A stretch of 64,000 nt of DNA from Octadecabacter antarcticus 307 (lineage in GTDB: Bacteria; Pseudomonadota; Alphaproteobacteria; Rhodobacterales; Rhodobacteraceae): positions 4,268,501 through 4,332,500 of the forward strand of contig NC_020911.1 of the NCBI RefSeq assembly GCF_000155675.2, written 5' to 3'. The translations under genes and the position numbers were made by a program. Of this stretch, positions 42,150-50,703 are shown one piece after another (positions within the stretch are counted from its first letter, which is position 1; each line of letters starts with the position of its first letter). The notes under the pieces were generated by a model. That model did no database searches and had not been told where the DNA came from. It saw nothing but the letters and a program-made list of their open reading frames with translations.

Positions 42150-43032
42150 ATGCTTGATTATCCAGACAATATTCATCCGCCATTTTATGGCACGCCTAAA
42201 ACGACGGCGTTCAAAAAAACTTCGCAAGCGGCTAATCCAAAATACGCGTGAAGCGATTGAAAACTACGGGATGATTGATGACAGTGCTGAGCGGCCGAAA
42301 TGGCTGATCTGTCTGTCGGGCGGCAAAGACAGCTACACTTTGCTGGCCGTGTTACATGAATTGCAGTGGCGCGAGTTGTTGCCCGTTGATTTGTTGGCCT
42401 GCAACCTGGACCAAGGTCAGCCCAATTTTCCCGCCACGGTCCTGCCAAAATTCCTGAAGGACATGCGGGTGCCACACCGAATCGAATACCAAGATACGTA
42501 CTCAATTGTGGTCGATAAAATTCCCATGGACCGAACAATGTGCGCACTATGTTCTAGATTTCGGCGTGGAAACCTTTGTCGAATTGCCCGCGAAGAAGGC
42601 TGTAGCGCAGTTGTCTTGGGCCATCACCGCGACGACATTCTTGAGACGTTTTCATGATCATGTTCCATGGTTCGCGGCTTACGGCTTGCGGCGATGCCGC
42701 CGAAACTGCTCAATGAAAAGGGCGATTTACTCGTCTTTCGCCCACTGGCACATGTTGCTGAAGCAGATTGTGAAAAATTTAGCAGTTCAATGGGTTATCC
42801 TATAATTCCATGTGACTTATGTGGATCGCAGGACGGACTGCAGCGCCAGCAGATCAAATCCATGCTGGACCAATGAGAATCCAAAGCGCCCGGGCGGCGG
42901 CAACAGATGTTTGGTGCCTTAAGCAACACGCGCCCATCGCACCTGCTGGACCCCGCGATTTTTGACTTCAAAGGACTGAGCCGCGTCGTTAACGAATTGG
43001 TCCCCAACGAAACTTACAGATCGGGCAATTAA
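42150..43032 (+). pseudogene. ttcA: tRNA 2-thiocytidine synthase TtcA, multiply broken
   Basis: TtcA makes 2-thiocytidine at tRNA position 32. The native start is ATG 42150 ('[20 protein letters not shown]'). At least four lesions follow: an extra A in the run at 42213-42219; one missing T in 42649-42652 (expected LETFFMN) giving TGA at 42655; a 7-bp imperfect tandem duplication CGGCTTA/CGGCTTG at 42675-42688; and TGG to TGA at 42874 (expected [12 protein letters not shown]). Family motifs are otherwise preserved: PP-loop '[10 protein letters not shown]', '[10 protein letters not shown]' and '[20 protein letters not shown]' with the Fe-S cysteines. The tail reads to TAA 43030. The gene is dead but recently so. 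Confidence 0.9.
42675..42688. repeat. 7-bp imperfect tandem duplication in ttcA
   Basis: CGGCTTA followed by CGGCTTG. One unit would give the expected '[12 protein letters not shown]'; two units add seven bases and, with the missing T upstream, return the reading to the original frame. Confidence 0.75.
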
Positions 43033-43109
43033 CCTTCCGATAAGAACGCTGCCGTATTGAAGACTGCAATCCTGTCTGTTCTGGCGACAGGTTTTGGAAA
43101 GGTCCATCA

Positions 43110-44612
43110 ATGCTCAATCGGTCGGGTGCGCCCCTCAATTTGCGATACAAGGCTTACTCAGCAACCGGCATCGCAGCGAGTTGCGGAGTGGCGATTGCGA
43201 TCCTTGGTCTGCCAGGTATTTTGGCGAGCCTGATTTTCATGCCACTCGTGATTTTGTTGATCATTTTACCTTCAGGGCAGCAGCCGGACGTTCCAGCTAT
43301 CATGACAAAGGACAAACGAGGTCTCATCGTTGGGTGCCTGTCGCGTTTCATCGATGAAATCCGCCACCCAACGGTCGCCATGATTGTCGAAATCGATGAC
43401 TACCAACAACTTGAGGAGGTTTATGGCCGCGAGTCACTAGAAAGTGCACTGACTTTCACGCAATGCGTGATCCAAGAACATCTGACGGAAGCAGACGTGA
43501 CAATTCATCTGGACGGTTCGCGGTTTATGTCCGCCCTCGCGCCGCAGGCGCCCCATGAACACGAAGCTATGCTGAATACCTGCACCCGTATCCAACAAGC
43601 GCTGTCCAATGTGCCATTCATGACCGAACTACCTGTGCAATTAACCGCATCGATAGGATTCGCTGCGTCAAATATGCTGGAACGTCCTACTGCAGAAGGG
43701 CTCATGCGAGCATCGTTCTCAGCGCTGTCTGAGGCCCGTCGCAAAGCACCCAACGCCGTGCGCGCCTTTTCGGAGGCTATGTTGTCACGCCAGGCTTCAC
43801 TGCAAAAAATCACAAAAGATGCGAAACGTGCGTTTGAGCAGGGCGAAATATTTGCCTATTTCCAACCACAACTGAACCTCGACGATGGAACTTTGTCAGG
43901 GTTTGAAGCGCTGACACGCTGGCACCATCCCGAACGTGGGATCATTTCACCTGCAGATTTCTTGCCTGCCTTGGAACAGGCGGGGTTGATGCAAAAACTC
44001 GGCGATACGATGATCAAGCAGGCACTCCAGGCACTTACGTTTTGGGATAAATCTGGACTGAATGTCCCACAGATTGGTGTGAATTTTTCGACCATCGAAC
44101 TTCGGAACCCACACCTAGTTGATCGCATCGCAATGCACTTGGACGTGAGCAATATCGCACCCCACCGTTTGGTTATTGAGGTTTTGGAAACTGTCATCGC
44201 CGATGACGCTGGCGATGACATTATCGGAAATCTTGCGGCGTTGGCCGAGCTGGGCTGCGGGATTGATCTGGATGACTTTGGGACCGGTTATGCGTCGATC
44301 ACCAACATTCGACGGTTCAGTGTCGGTCGCATCAAGATTGATCGCTCCTTCGTGGCGGGTGTCGATACGGATTCCGAGCAACGCAATATGGTCGCGGCAA
44401 TTCTGACGATGGCTGACAGACTAGGTGTACAAACTTTGGCAGAAGGCGTTGAAACACGTGGCGAAAAGGATGCGCTGCACGCCTTGGGTTGTCACGATGT
44501 ACAAGGTTTTCAGATCGCACGACCAATGCCGGTGCAAGAAACTGTCGAATGGGCGACGGCATATTTCCAACGATCCCATGCGCCCGCCCACTTCCCTAAA
44601 CGCGCAGGCTAA
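43110..44612 (+). CDS. EAL-domain c-di-GMP phosphodiesterase with degenerate GGDEF
   Basis: 500 residues. One or two N-terminal membrane segments ('GIAASCGVAIAILGLPGILA', 'LIFMPLVILLIIL'), a GGDEF-fold domain (~75-235) whose active-site motif is replaced by 'HLDGSRF', and a complete EAL domain (~245-490): 'GFEALTRWHHPERGIISPAD', 'VNFSTIELRNPHLVDRI', 'EVLETVIADDAGDDI', 'GIDLDDFGTGYASITNIRRF', 'KIDRSFVAG' and 'AEGVETRGEKDAL'. All known metal and substrate ligands of active EAL enzymes appear present, so it probably hydrolyses c-di-GMP at the membrane, with the GGDEF part acting as a regulatory site at most. Confidence 0.9.
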   Translation: MLNRSGAPLNLRYKAYSATGIAASCGVAIAILGLPGILASLIFMPLVILLIILPSGQQPDVPAIMTKDKRGLIVGCLSRFIDEIRHPTVAMIVEIDDYQQLEEVYGRESLESALTFTQCVIQEHLTEADVTIHLDGSRFMSALAPQAPHEHEAMLNTCTRIQQALSNVPFMTELPVQLTASIGFAASNMLERPTAEGLMRASFSALSEARRKAPNAVRAFSEAMLSRQASLQKITKDAKRAFEQGEIFAYFQPQLNLDDGTLSGFEALTRWHHPERGIISPADFLPALEQAGLMQKLGDTMIKQALQALTFWDKSGLNVPQIGVNFSTIELRNPHLVDRIAMHLDVSNIAPHRLVIEVLETVIADDAGDDIIGNLAALAELGCGIDLDDFGTGYASITNIRRFSVGRIKIDRSFVAGVDTDSEQRNMVAAILTMADRLGVQTLAEGVETRGEKDALHALGCHDVQGFQIARPMPVQETVEWATAYFQRSHAPAHFPKRAG

Positions 44613-44731
44613 GACACTCCATGTGACAAAGCCGCCCAGAGTCCGCAGAAATAAGGCAAAAGCGCTTGACCTTTGTGGCCCTGACCTGTTGAACCTGCTG
44701 GATATTTCAATGGCAGTTTCAGGCGGCTTAA

Positions 44732-46504
44732 ATGGACGACCAGAACAAAAATCTCATCCTCGCAACAGCGCTCAGCTTCATCGTGATTCTGATCTGGTTT
44801 GTGTTGTTCCCTCCTCCGGACGTGACTGAACCCGCGCCCACGGCAGAGGTCACGTCGACTGATGGCACAACGCTCGGTGTAGACGCGCAAGTTCCAACGC
44901 AAGTCGCCGTACTCCCGCCTCTATCCGCGGAAGATGCGATTGCAGACGCACCGCGCATCATGATCGATAGCGAAAATCTGACCGGATCGTTGTCCCTGAC
45001 AGGTGGTCGAATTGATGACCTATCCCTTAAGGACTACCGCGTAACGCTGGATTCCGATGCCGACCTCGTGCGGCTTTTGTCGCCCATCGGTACCGAAGCG
45101 CCCTATTACGCTTTGAACGGTTGGGTTGCTGCCGTAGGTGCGACTGCAGACCAAGTCCCCGGCGCTTCGACGCAATGGCAACTAGAATCAGGCGATACGC
45201 TGGAACCCGGTAGCGATATAACTCTCATTTGGGACAACGGTGCTGGACTGACTTTCCGCAAGACATTCGCTGTGGATGAAAATTTCCTGTTTACCGTCAC
45301 TCAAACCGTTGAAAATTCCACCGGTGCTGAAATTGCTCTGCGCCCTTACGGTTTGGTGGCACGTCACGGCGAACCTGACCAGATTGGTTTCTTCATTCAG
45401 CACGAGGGCGTTGTGCGAATGTCGGACGGGTCGATGGAAGAAATTAATTACGGCGATATGCCAGATCTCACATCAGACGAAGGCCGCATCGAAGTAGAAG
45501 AAAACGGTTGGATCGGGTTTTCAGACCAGTACTGGATGACCGCGTTGATCCCCACGCCAGGTCGCGATTTCCGGTCTACGGCCAAGTTTGCCAATAATAT
45601 CTATCAAATCGAAACTGTTTACCCGTTGACCACAGTCGCCTCTGGCGCCACAGCTTCAGCAGAAACCCAGTTTTTTGCAGGTGCCCAAGAATGGGTCGTC
45701 ATTCGTAGTTATCAAGACGATCTCGGTATCGATCGGTTCCTTGATAGTATCGACTGGGGCTGGTTCTTCTTTTTGACTAAACCAATCTTTGCTGTTCTGC
45801 ATTGGCTCAACGGGCTGATCGGCAACATGGGTTGGTCGATCATTTGTCTTACTTTTGTGATAAAGGCACTTCTGCTCCCGCTGGCCTACAAATCCTATGT
45901 TTCAATGGCTAAGATGCGGGAACTACAGCCCGAGATGGCGAAGCTCAAAGAAGCAGCGGGCGACGACCGTGAGAAGCTCCAGAAGGGCATGATGTCTCTT
46001 TATAAAGAGAACAAGGTGAACCCTGCATCTGGCTGTCTGCCAATCTTGATGCAAATCCCGATCTTCTTCTCTCTGTATAAGGTGATCTTCGTCACAATCG
46101 AGCTGCGACATGCGCCGTGGATCGGCTGGATCAATGACCTAAGCGCGCCGGATACATCGACGCTTTATAACCTGTTTGGCCTGCTGCCATGGGGTGCCCC
46201 AGCTCCAGATTCGATCCTCGCGCTGGTCTTTATTGGCGTCATGCCGATCGTTTTGGGTATTTCCATGTGGTTGCAGCAAAAGCTAAACCCAGCACCCACG
46301 GACCCAACGCAGAAGATGATTTTTGCATGGATGCCTTGGGTCTTTATGTTCATGCTTGGCAGCTTCGCAAGTGGCCTCGTGCTGTATTGGATCGCGAACA
46401 ACACGATCACGTTCATGCAGCAATATGCCATTATGCGCAGCCAAGGGTTCAAGCCTGACTTGTTCGGGAACATCACCGGGCGCAAAGATTCGGATCCTGA
46501 GTGA
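44732..46504 (+). CDS. yidC: Membrane protein insertase YidC
   Basis: 590 residues. N-terminal membrane anchor 'LILATALSFIVILIWFVLFP', a low-complexity linker, the periplasmic beta-supersandwich domain (~90-350), and the conserved insertase core with five membrane segments: 'GNMGWSIICLTFVIKALLLP', 'MMSLYKENKVNPASGCLPIL', 'MQIPIFFSLYKVIFVTIELR', 'GVMPIVLGISMWLQQKLNPA' and 'FASGLVLYWIANNTITFMQQ'. The hydrophilic-groove Arg is in the early cytoplasmic loop. It inserts and folds inner-membrane proteins with or without SecYEG. The stop overlaps the next gene (ATGA). Confidence 0.96.
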   Translation: MDDQNKNLILATALSFIVILIWFVLFPPPDVTEPAPTAEVTSTDGTTLGVDAQVPTQVAVLPPLSAEDAIADAPRIMIDSENLTGSLSLTGGRIDDLSLKDYRVTLDSDADLVRLLSPIGTEAPYYALNGWVAAVGATADQVPGASTQWQLESGDTLEPGSDITLIWDNGAGLTFRKTFAVDENFLFTVTQTVENSTGAEIALRPYGLVARHGEPDQIGFFIQHEGVVRMSDGSMEEINYGDMPDLTSDEGRIEVEENGWIGFSDQYWMTALIPTPGRDFRSTAKFANNIYQIETVYPLTTVASGATASAETQFFAGAQEWVVIRSYQDDLGIDRFLDSIDWGWFFFLTKPIFAVLHWLNGLIGNMGWSIICLTFVIKALLLPLAYKSYVSMAKMRELQPEMAKLKEAAGDDREKLQKGMMSLYKENKVNPASGCLPILMQIPIFFSLYKVIFVTIELRHAPWIGWINDLSAPDTSTLYNLFGLLPWGAPAPDSILALVFIGVMPIVLGISMWLQQKLNPAPTDPTQKMIFAWMPWVFMFMLGSFASGLVLYWIANNTITFMQQYAIMRSQGFKPDLFGNITGRKDSDPE

Positions 46505-47247
46505 TGGGAACGGTTGCTGAACTTTGGCGACACCCGATAAAAAGTCACGGTCGCGAACCCCTTGCGGCTGTGGATCTGAGCGCTGGAAAATGCGTACCGT
46601 GGGACCGTCATTGGGCCGTCACCCATAAAGATAGTAAGTTTGATGGCGGCGCGTGGGCGCGATGCCGAAACTTCATGATCGGGTCGCGCACCCCAGGGTT
46701 GGCGGGAATTTGGGCAGAATTTGATGCCGCAACTCAGACGATTACGCTGCGCCATCAAGACCTTGGAGAGATTACTTTCAACCCTGACGATACGGACACA
46801 GGGTTTTTGGATTGGGTTGCTCCCTTGTGCCCACCCGATCGCGCAGCACCCAAAGCCATCGTTAAGGCGACGGATCGTGGGATGACAGATAGCGAACTTC
46901 CGTCTGTCTCAATTATGAACCGAGCCAGCCATATGGCCGTTGAAGCGGTGATTGGTCACCCGTTGGAAATGGAACGCTGGCGGGGTAATATCTGGCTCGA
47001 CGGAGTTGATGCGTGGACCGAACTTGAGTGGATGGGTCAAACGATCCGCATTGGCGAGGCTGAACTTGAAATTCGTGAACCGTGCGTGCGATGTATGTTA
47101 ACGGCGGCCAATCCGGTGACGGGCGTGCGCGACGCGGACACACTTGGCGCTTTGAAAAACACATTCGGCCACCAGCATTTCGGCGTTTATGCCGTGGTGA
47201 CAAAAGATGGCCATGTCGCCCTCGGCGACCAAACACAGGTGCTTTAG
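46501..47247 (+). CDS. MOSC-domain protein
   Basis: 248 residues: MOSC N-terminal beta-barrel 'VAELWRHPIKSHGREPLAAV', then the MOSC domain with 'DSELPSVSIMNRASHMAVEA' and the conserved Cys in 'LEIREPCVRCMLTAANPVTG'. MOSC proteins handle molybdenum-cofactor sulfur or reduce N-hydroxylated compounds (as YcbX/YiiM). Coupled to yidC by a 4-bp overlap and directly followed by engB, an order common in roseobacters; there is no evident functional link with either. Confidence 0.9.
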   Translation: MMGTVAELWRHPIKSHGREPLAAVDLSAGKCVPWDRHWAVTHKDSKFDGGAWARCRNFMIGSRTPGLAGIWAEFDAATQTITLRHQDLGEITFNPDDTDTGFLDWVAPLCPPDRAAPKAIVKATDRGMTDSELPSVSIMNRASHMAVEAVIGHPLEMERWRGNIWLDGVDAWTELEWMGQTIRIGEAELEIREPCVRCMLTAANPVTGVRDADTLGALKNTFGHQHFGVYAVVTKDGHVALGDQTQVL

Positions 47248-47898
47248 ATGCAACTCCCGTTTCTTGCGGCAGAAGACCCCGATGACATTACCCGCGAGGC
47301 GGGCCGCAAGATGTTTGCGGGCGAAAACGATTTCGTCAAAGGCGTTGTCGCGATGGATGGCTTGCCCGATCCGGACAGGCCCGAGGTGTGTTTTGCGGGG
47401 CGGTCCAATGTTGGCAAGTCCAGCCTTATCAATGCACTGACCGGCCGAAAAGGCCTTGCGCGGGCCTCAAACACCCCTGGCCGCACGCAAGAAATCAACT
47501 ACTTCACCGCTGGCGACAGCCACTACCTTGTCGACCTGCCCGGATACGGTTACGCGAACGCGCCCGTTCCTGTCGTTGAAAAATGGCAACGTTTGTTGAA
47601 AAACTATTTGCGCGGCCGTGTGACTCTGCGCCGTGCATTCGTGCTGGTTGATGCACGCCATGGTATCAAAGCCGTAGATGAAGAAATTATGGCTCTGCTT
47701 AGCAGTGCAGCGGTGACGTTCCAATGCGTGATGACAAAAACCGACAAGCTGAAAAAGGGTGATCTGGACGCAGTTTTGGTACAAGTTCGCGCAAAACTGT
47801 CCAAATTTGCCTCTGCATATCCTGAAATGGTGATCACATCGTCCGAAAAGGGCGACGGCATTGAAACATTGCGCGCAATCATTGCAGGGATAGACTGA
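47248..47898 (+). CDS. engB: Ribosome biogenesis GTP-binding protein YihA/YsxC
   Basis: 216 residues. GTPase motifs: G1 'CFAGRSNVGKSSLINALTGR', G2 'ASNTPGRTQEINYF', G3 'LVDLPGYGYANAPVPV', G4 'VMTKTDKLKKGD', G5-like 'VITSSEKGDGIE'. Needed for 50S subunit assembly. The start follows the MOSC gene's stop without a gap. An N-terminal extension of ~40 residues (PFLAAEDPDDITREAGR...) is normal in Rhodobacterales. Confidence 0.95.
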   Translation: MQLPFLAAEDPDDITREAGRKMFAGENDFVKGVVAMDGLPDPDRPEVCFAGRSNVGKSSLINALTGRKGLARASNTPGRTQEINYFTAGDSHYLVDLPGYGYANAPVPVVEKWQRLLKNYLRGRVTLRRAFVLVDARHGIKAVDEEIMALLSSAAVTFQCVMTKTDKLKKGDLDAVLVQVRAKLSKFASAYPEMVITSSEKGDGIETLRAIIAGID

Positions 47899-47916
47899 CC
47901 CGCAAAGGACGCCTTG

Positions 47917-48783
47917 ATGAGAAAGCAAGACATGAACCGCGATTGGATCGCCACCGCCGCCACACTCAGCGCGGCGCTGCCCTATCTGCAACGCTACAAT
48001 GATGCGATTGTCGTCATTAAACTGGGCGGCCATGCAATGTCATCGGACGAAGAGATGGACAATTTTGCCCGCGATGTGGTGCTGATGCAGCAGGTTGGCG
48101 TGAACCCTGTCATTGTCCACGGTGGCGGGCCGATGATCAACGAACTGCTTGGCAAGCTCGATATTAAGTCGGAATTTCTGGACGGCAAACGTGTGACCGA
48201 CAAAGCGACTGTTGAGGTCGTGGAAATGGTGCTGTCGGGTCGGGTGAACAAGTGGATCGTCAACGCGATCAACCGTCAAGGTGGCCGCGCCGTCGGGCTG
48301 TCGGGCAAAGACGCGAACCTGATGATCTGCGATCAAGATGCGCCAGAACTGGGGCTGGTCGGAACACCAGCCGAGATTGATACACAAATTCTGAAAACAT
48401 TGTTTGACGCCAATACCATACCAGTAATCGCGCCGCTTGGTGCTGGGCGGAACGGGGAAACATTGAACGTGAACGGCGACACAGTAGCGGGCGCGATTGC
48501 GTCGGCATTGACGGCGGATCGTTTGTTATTGTTGACGGATGTGTCTGGTGTGAAAGATGGGGATGGCAATGTTCTGACCGAATTGACCCCAGAACAAATC
48601 GCTGACCTTACAGCGTCCGGTGTGATCGCAGGTGGAATGATCCCGAAAACGCAAACCTGTCTGGCCGCACTTGCAGGCGGTGTGCGGGCGGCTGTAATCT
48701 TGGACGGACGCGCGCCAAACGCTTGCCTGTTAGAACTTTTCACCGAACATGGTGCTGGTTCAATCATCCGGGTTGCAAAGTGA
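47917..48783 (+). CDS. argB: Acetylglutamate kinase
   Basis: 288 residues; phosphorylates N-acetyl-L-glutamate in arginine synthesis. Motifs: ATP site '[20 protein letters not shown]', substrate loop '[20 protein letters not shown]', '[20 protein letters not shown]', '[20 protein letters not shown]' and '[20 protein letters not shown]'. The N-terminal helix of the arginine-sensitive, hexameric type ('[20 protein letters not shown]') is present, so feedback inhibition by arginine is likely. ATG 47917 has AAAGGACGCC upstream. It overlaps the following gene by four bases. Confidence 0.96.
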   Translation: MRKQDMNRDWIATAATLSAALPYLQRYNDAIVVIKLGGHAMSSDEEMDNFARDVVLMQQVGVNPVIVHGGGPMINELLGKLDIKSEFLDGKRVTDKATVEVVEMVLSGRVNKWIVNAINRQGGRAVGLSGKDANLMICDQDAPELGLVGTPAEIDTQILKTLFDANTIPVIAPLGAGRNGETLNVNGDTVAGAIASALTADRLLLLTDVSGVKDGDGNVLTELTPEQIADLTASGVIAGGMIPKTQTCLAALAGGVRAAVILDGRAPNACLLELFTEHGAGSIIRVAK

Positions 48784-49394
48784 CGCTAGACGACATTGCA
48801 GCGGCGGCTAAACTGTTGCATTTGACCCCGCTTGGGGGATTTCATGAAGCTGAAACAACCACAATCCTGTTCGGCCCATTGGAGCCGGGGTTTTGGGCCT
48901 ATGTGACCCAGCGACCCGAATTCGGCGGCACTGATCCATTGGACAACTGGTCCCATGCAACCATTACGTCACTTGCTGAATCCACCAGATCGCAAGCGCT
49001 TTTCCCGTTCGGTGGGCGGCCATATCATCCCTTTATTGCCTGGGCACTGCGCAGCGGTGAAACTTGGCAAAGCCCTGTCGGATTGCTCGTTCATAGGGAT
49101 GCGGGCCTGCTCGTGTCATATCGCGGCGCTTTGCGGTTTGACCATCGTATTGACTTGCCAACACCATCCTCAAAGCCTTGTGACACTTGCGCAGATCAGC
49201 CCTGCCTAACCGCCTGCCCCGTATCGGCGCTTTCCTCCACGGGCTATGATGTGCCAAGCTGCAAGGCCCATAACGAAACCGATGCAGTATGTCGTGCGGG
49301 TTGCCGCGTGCGTATGGCATGTCCCGTGAGCCAATCCTACGGGCGCGTCCCAGCGCAAACTGCATTTCATATGAAAGCCTTTATCATCGAATGA
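48780..49394 (+). CDS. 4Fe-4S ferredoxin-type protein
   Basis: 204 residues starting at GTG 48780, which overlaps the argB stop (GTGA). The N-terminal ~135 residues are of unknown fold. A C-terminal ferredoxin-like region carries '[18 protein letters not shown]' and then CKAH, CRAGC and MACPVSQ, giving about eight cysteines, enough for two clusters of which the second has unusual spacing. Similar proteins accompany argB or engB in roseobacters; the function is unknown and cannot be inferred here. Confidence 0.8.
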   Translation: MTLDDIAAAAKLLHLTPLGGFHEAETTTILFGPLEPGFWAYVTQRPEFGGTDPLDNWSHATITSLAESTRSQALFPFGGRPYHPFIAWALRSGETWQSPVGLLVHRDAGLLVSYRGALRFDHRIDLPTPSSKPCDTCADQPCLTACPVSALSSTGYDVPSCKAHNETDAVCRAGCRVRMACPVSQSYGRVPAQTAFHMKAFIIE

Positions 49395-49894
49395 CCAAGC
49401 GTTTGATCCTGATCCGCCACGCAAAATCGAGCTGGGACGCCCCGTTTGATGACCATTCTCGCACGCTTAACGACCGGGGACGATCATCAGCGACGGCGTT
49501 GGGCAACTACCTGAAGATGCGCGGCGATTGCCCTGATACAGTCTATTGCAGTGATGCGGCGCGCACGATTGAGACTACAGAGCGTATCGTCGCAGCGATG
49601 GGAGCAGCGCCTACGATCCACCGCATAGGTAAGATGTATAATGGGTCCGCCCCCGCGCTATGGAACGTCTTGCGCAAAGCTAAGGGGGACGTGGTCGCGC
49701 TTGTCGCGCACAACCCCGGAATCGCGTTCTTTGCGGAAGACTTGGTAAATAAGGCACCCAATCATCCGCGATTTTTAGACTACCCAACCTGCGCGACCTT
49801 GGTGTGTGACTTCCCCACAAACGACTGGGCCGAAGCAGTGTCCCGCTCCGGCCAAGTGATAGATTTCGTCGTCCCGAAGGACCTAAATCAATAG
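49391..49894 (+). CDS. SixA-type histidine phosphatase
   Basis: 167 residues of the histidine phosphatase superfamily: phosphorylated His in 'LILIRHAKSSWDAPFDDHSR', 'LNDRGRSSATALGNYLKMRG', and the second His in 'GDVVALVAHNPGIAFFAEDL'. SixA removes phosphate from phospho-His of phosphotransfer proteins in enteric bacteria; the substrate here is unknown. The ATG overlaps the stop of the ferredoxin-type gene, so it is part of the argB transcript. Confidence 0.9.
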   Translation: MTKRLILIRHAKSSWDAPFDDHSRTLNDRGRSSATALGNYLKMRGDCPDTVYCSDAARTIETTERIVAAMGAAPTIHRIGKMYNGSAPALWNVLRKAKGDVVALVAHNPGIAFFAEDLVNKAPNHPRFLDYPTCATLVCDFPTNDWAEAVSRSGQVIDFVVPKDLNQ

Positions 49895-49900
49895 ACGTAT

Positions 49901-50692
49901 TTAGTGGCCTAGGATCTGGCTGAGGAACAGCTGTGTCCGCTCTGACTTCGGATTGTTGAAGAATTCTTCAGGCTCGTTCTGTTCAACGATCTGACCCGCA
50001 TCCATAAATATAACGCGGTTCGCGACTTGACGGGCAAAGCCCATTTCGTGGGTCACGCAGATCATCGTCATACCCTCTTCGGCCAGTTCGATCATCGTAT
50101 CAAGAACTTCTTTGATCATCTCGGGATCGAGAGCTGATGTCGGCTCATCAAACAACATGATGCGCGGCTTCATGCACAGGGACCGCGCAATTGCCACACG
50201 CTGCTGTTGACCACCGGACAACTGACCAGGATATTTGTTAGCTTGCTCAGGGATTTTCACCTTTTCGAGGAAATGCATCGCCGTTTCTTCGGCTTCGCGT
50301 TTGGGCGTTTTACGCACCCAAATCGGGGCCAGCGTACAGTTTTCGAGGATCGTCAGATGGGGGAACAAGTTGAAGTGCTGAAAGCACATGCCAACCTCTG
50401 AGCGGATTTTATCGATGTTTTTTAGGTCCGATGACAGCTCAGTTCCATCGACAAGAATAGTGCCCGCTTGGTGTTCTTCCAGACGGTTGATGCAGCGGAT
50501 CAGCGTGGATTTGCCAGAACCAGAAGGTCCACAGACCACGATGCGTTCGCCACGGTTCACCGTGAGATTGATGTCGCGAAGAACGTGGAACGTACCGAAC
50601 CACTTATTCATGTCCGTGATCGAAATGGCGACCTCGTCAGAGACCTTCATCGCTTCACGATTGACTTCGCGTCCTGTTGTTGTGTCAGACAT
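49901..50692 (-). CDS. aapP: General L-amino acid ABC transporter ATP-binding protein
   Basis: 263 residues. Walker A '[20 protein letters not shown]', Q-loop '[20 protein letters not shown]', signature '[19 protein letters not shown]', Walker B '[20 protein letters not shown]', H-loop '[16 protein letters not shown]'. Member of the polar amino-acid uptake (HisP/GlnQ/AapP/BztD) family. It is the last gene of aapJQMP and lies 11 bp behind aapM. Confidence 0.95.
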   Translation of the reverse strand: MSDTTTGREVNREAMKVSDEVAISITDMNKWFGTFHVLRDINLTVNRGERIVVCGPSGSGKSTLIRCINRLEEHQAGTILVDGTELSSDLKNIDKIRSEVGMCFQHFNLFPHLTILENCTLAPIWVRKTPKREAEETAMHFLEKVKIPEQANKYPGQLSGGQQQRVAIARSLCMKPRIMLFDEPTSALDPEMIKEVLDTMIELAEEGMTMICVTHEMGFARQVANRVIFMDAGQIVEQNEPEEFFNNPKSERTQLFLSQILGH

Positions 50693-50703
50693 TGATGGTC
50701 TCC

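Noticed and set aside
42067..42150. N-terminal extension of the open frame over ttcA
   Set aside because: The homologous N-terminus starts at ATG 42150 in another frame; the extension is created by the poly-A insertion.
42213..42652. Homopolymer indels as proof of gene decay
   Set aside because: On their own they could be sequencing errors; the decay call rests mainly on the 7-bp duplication and the TGA replacing TGG.
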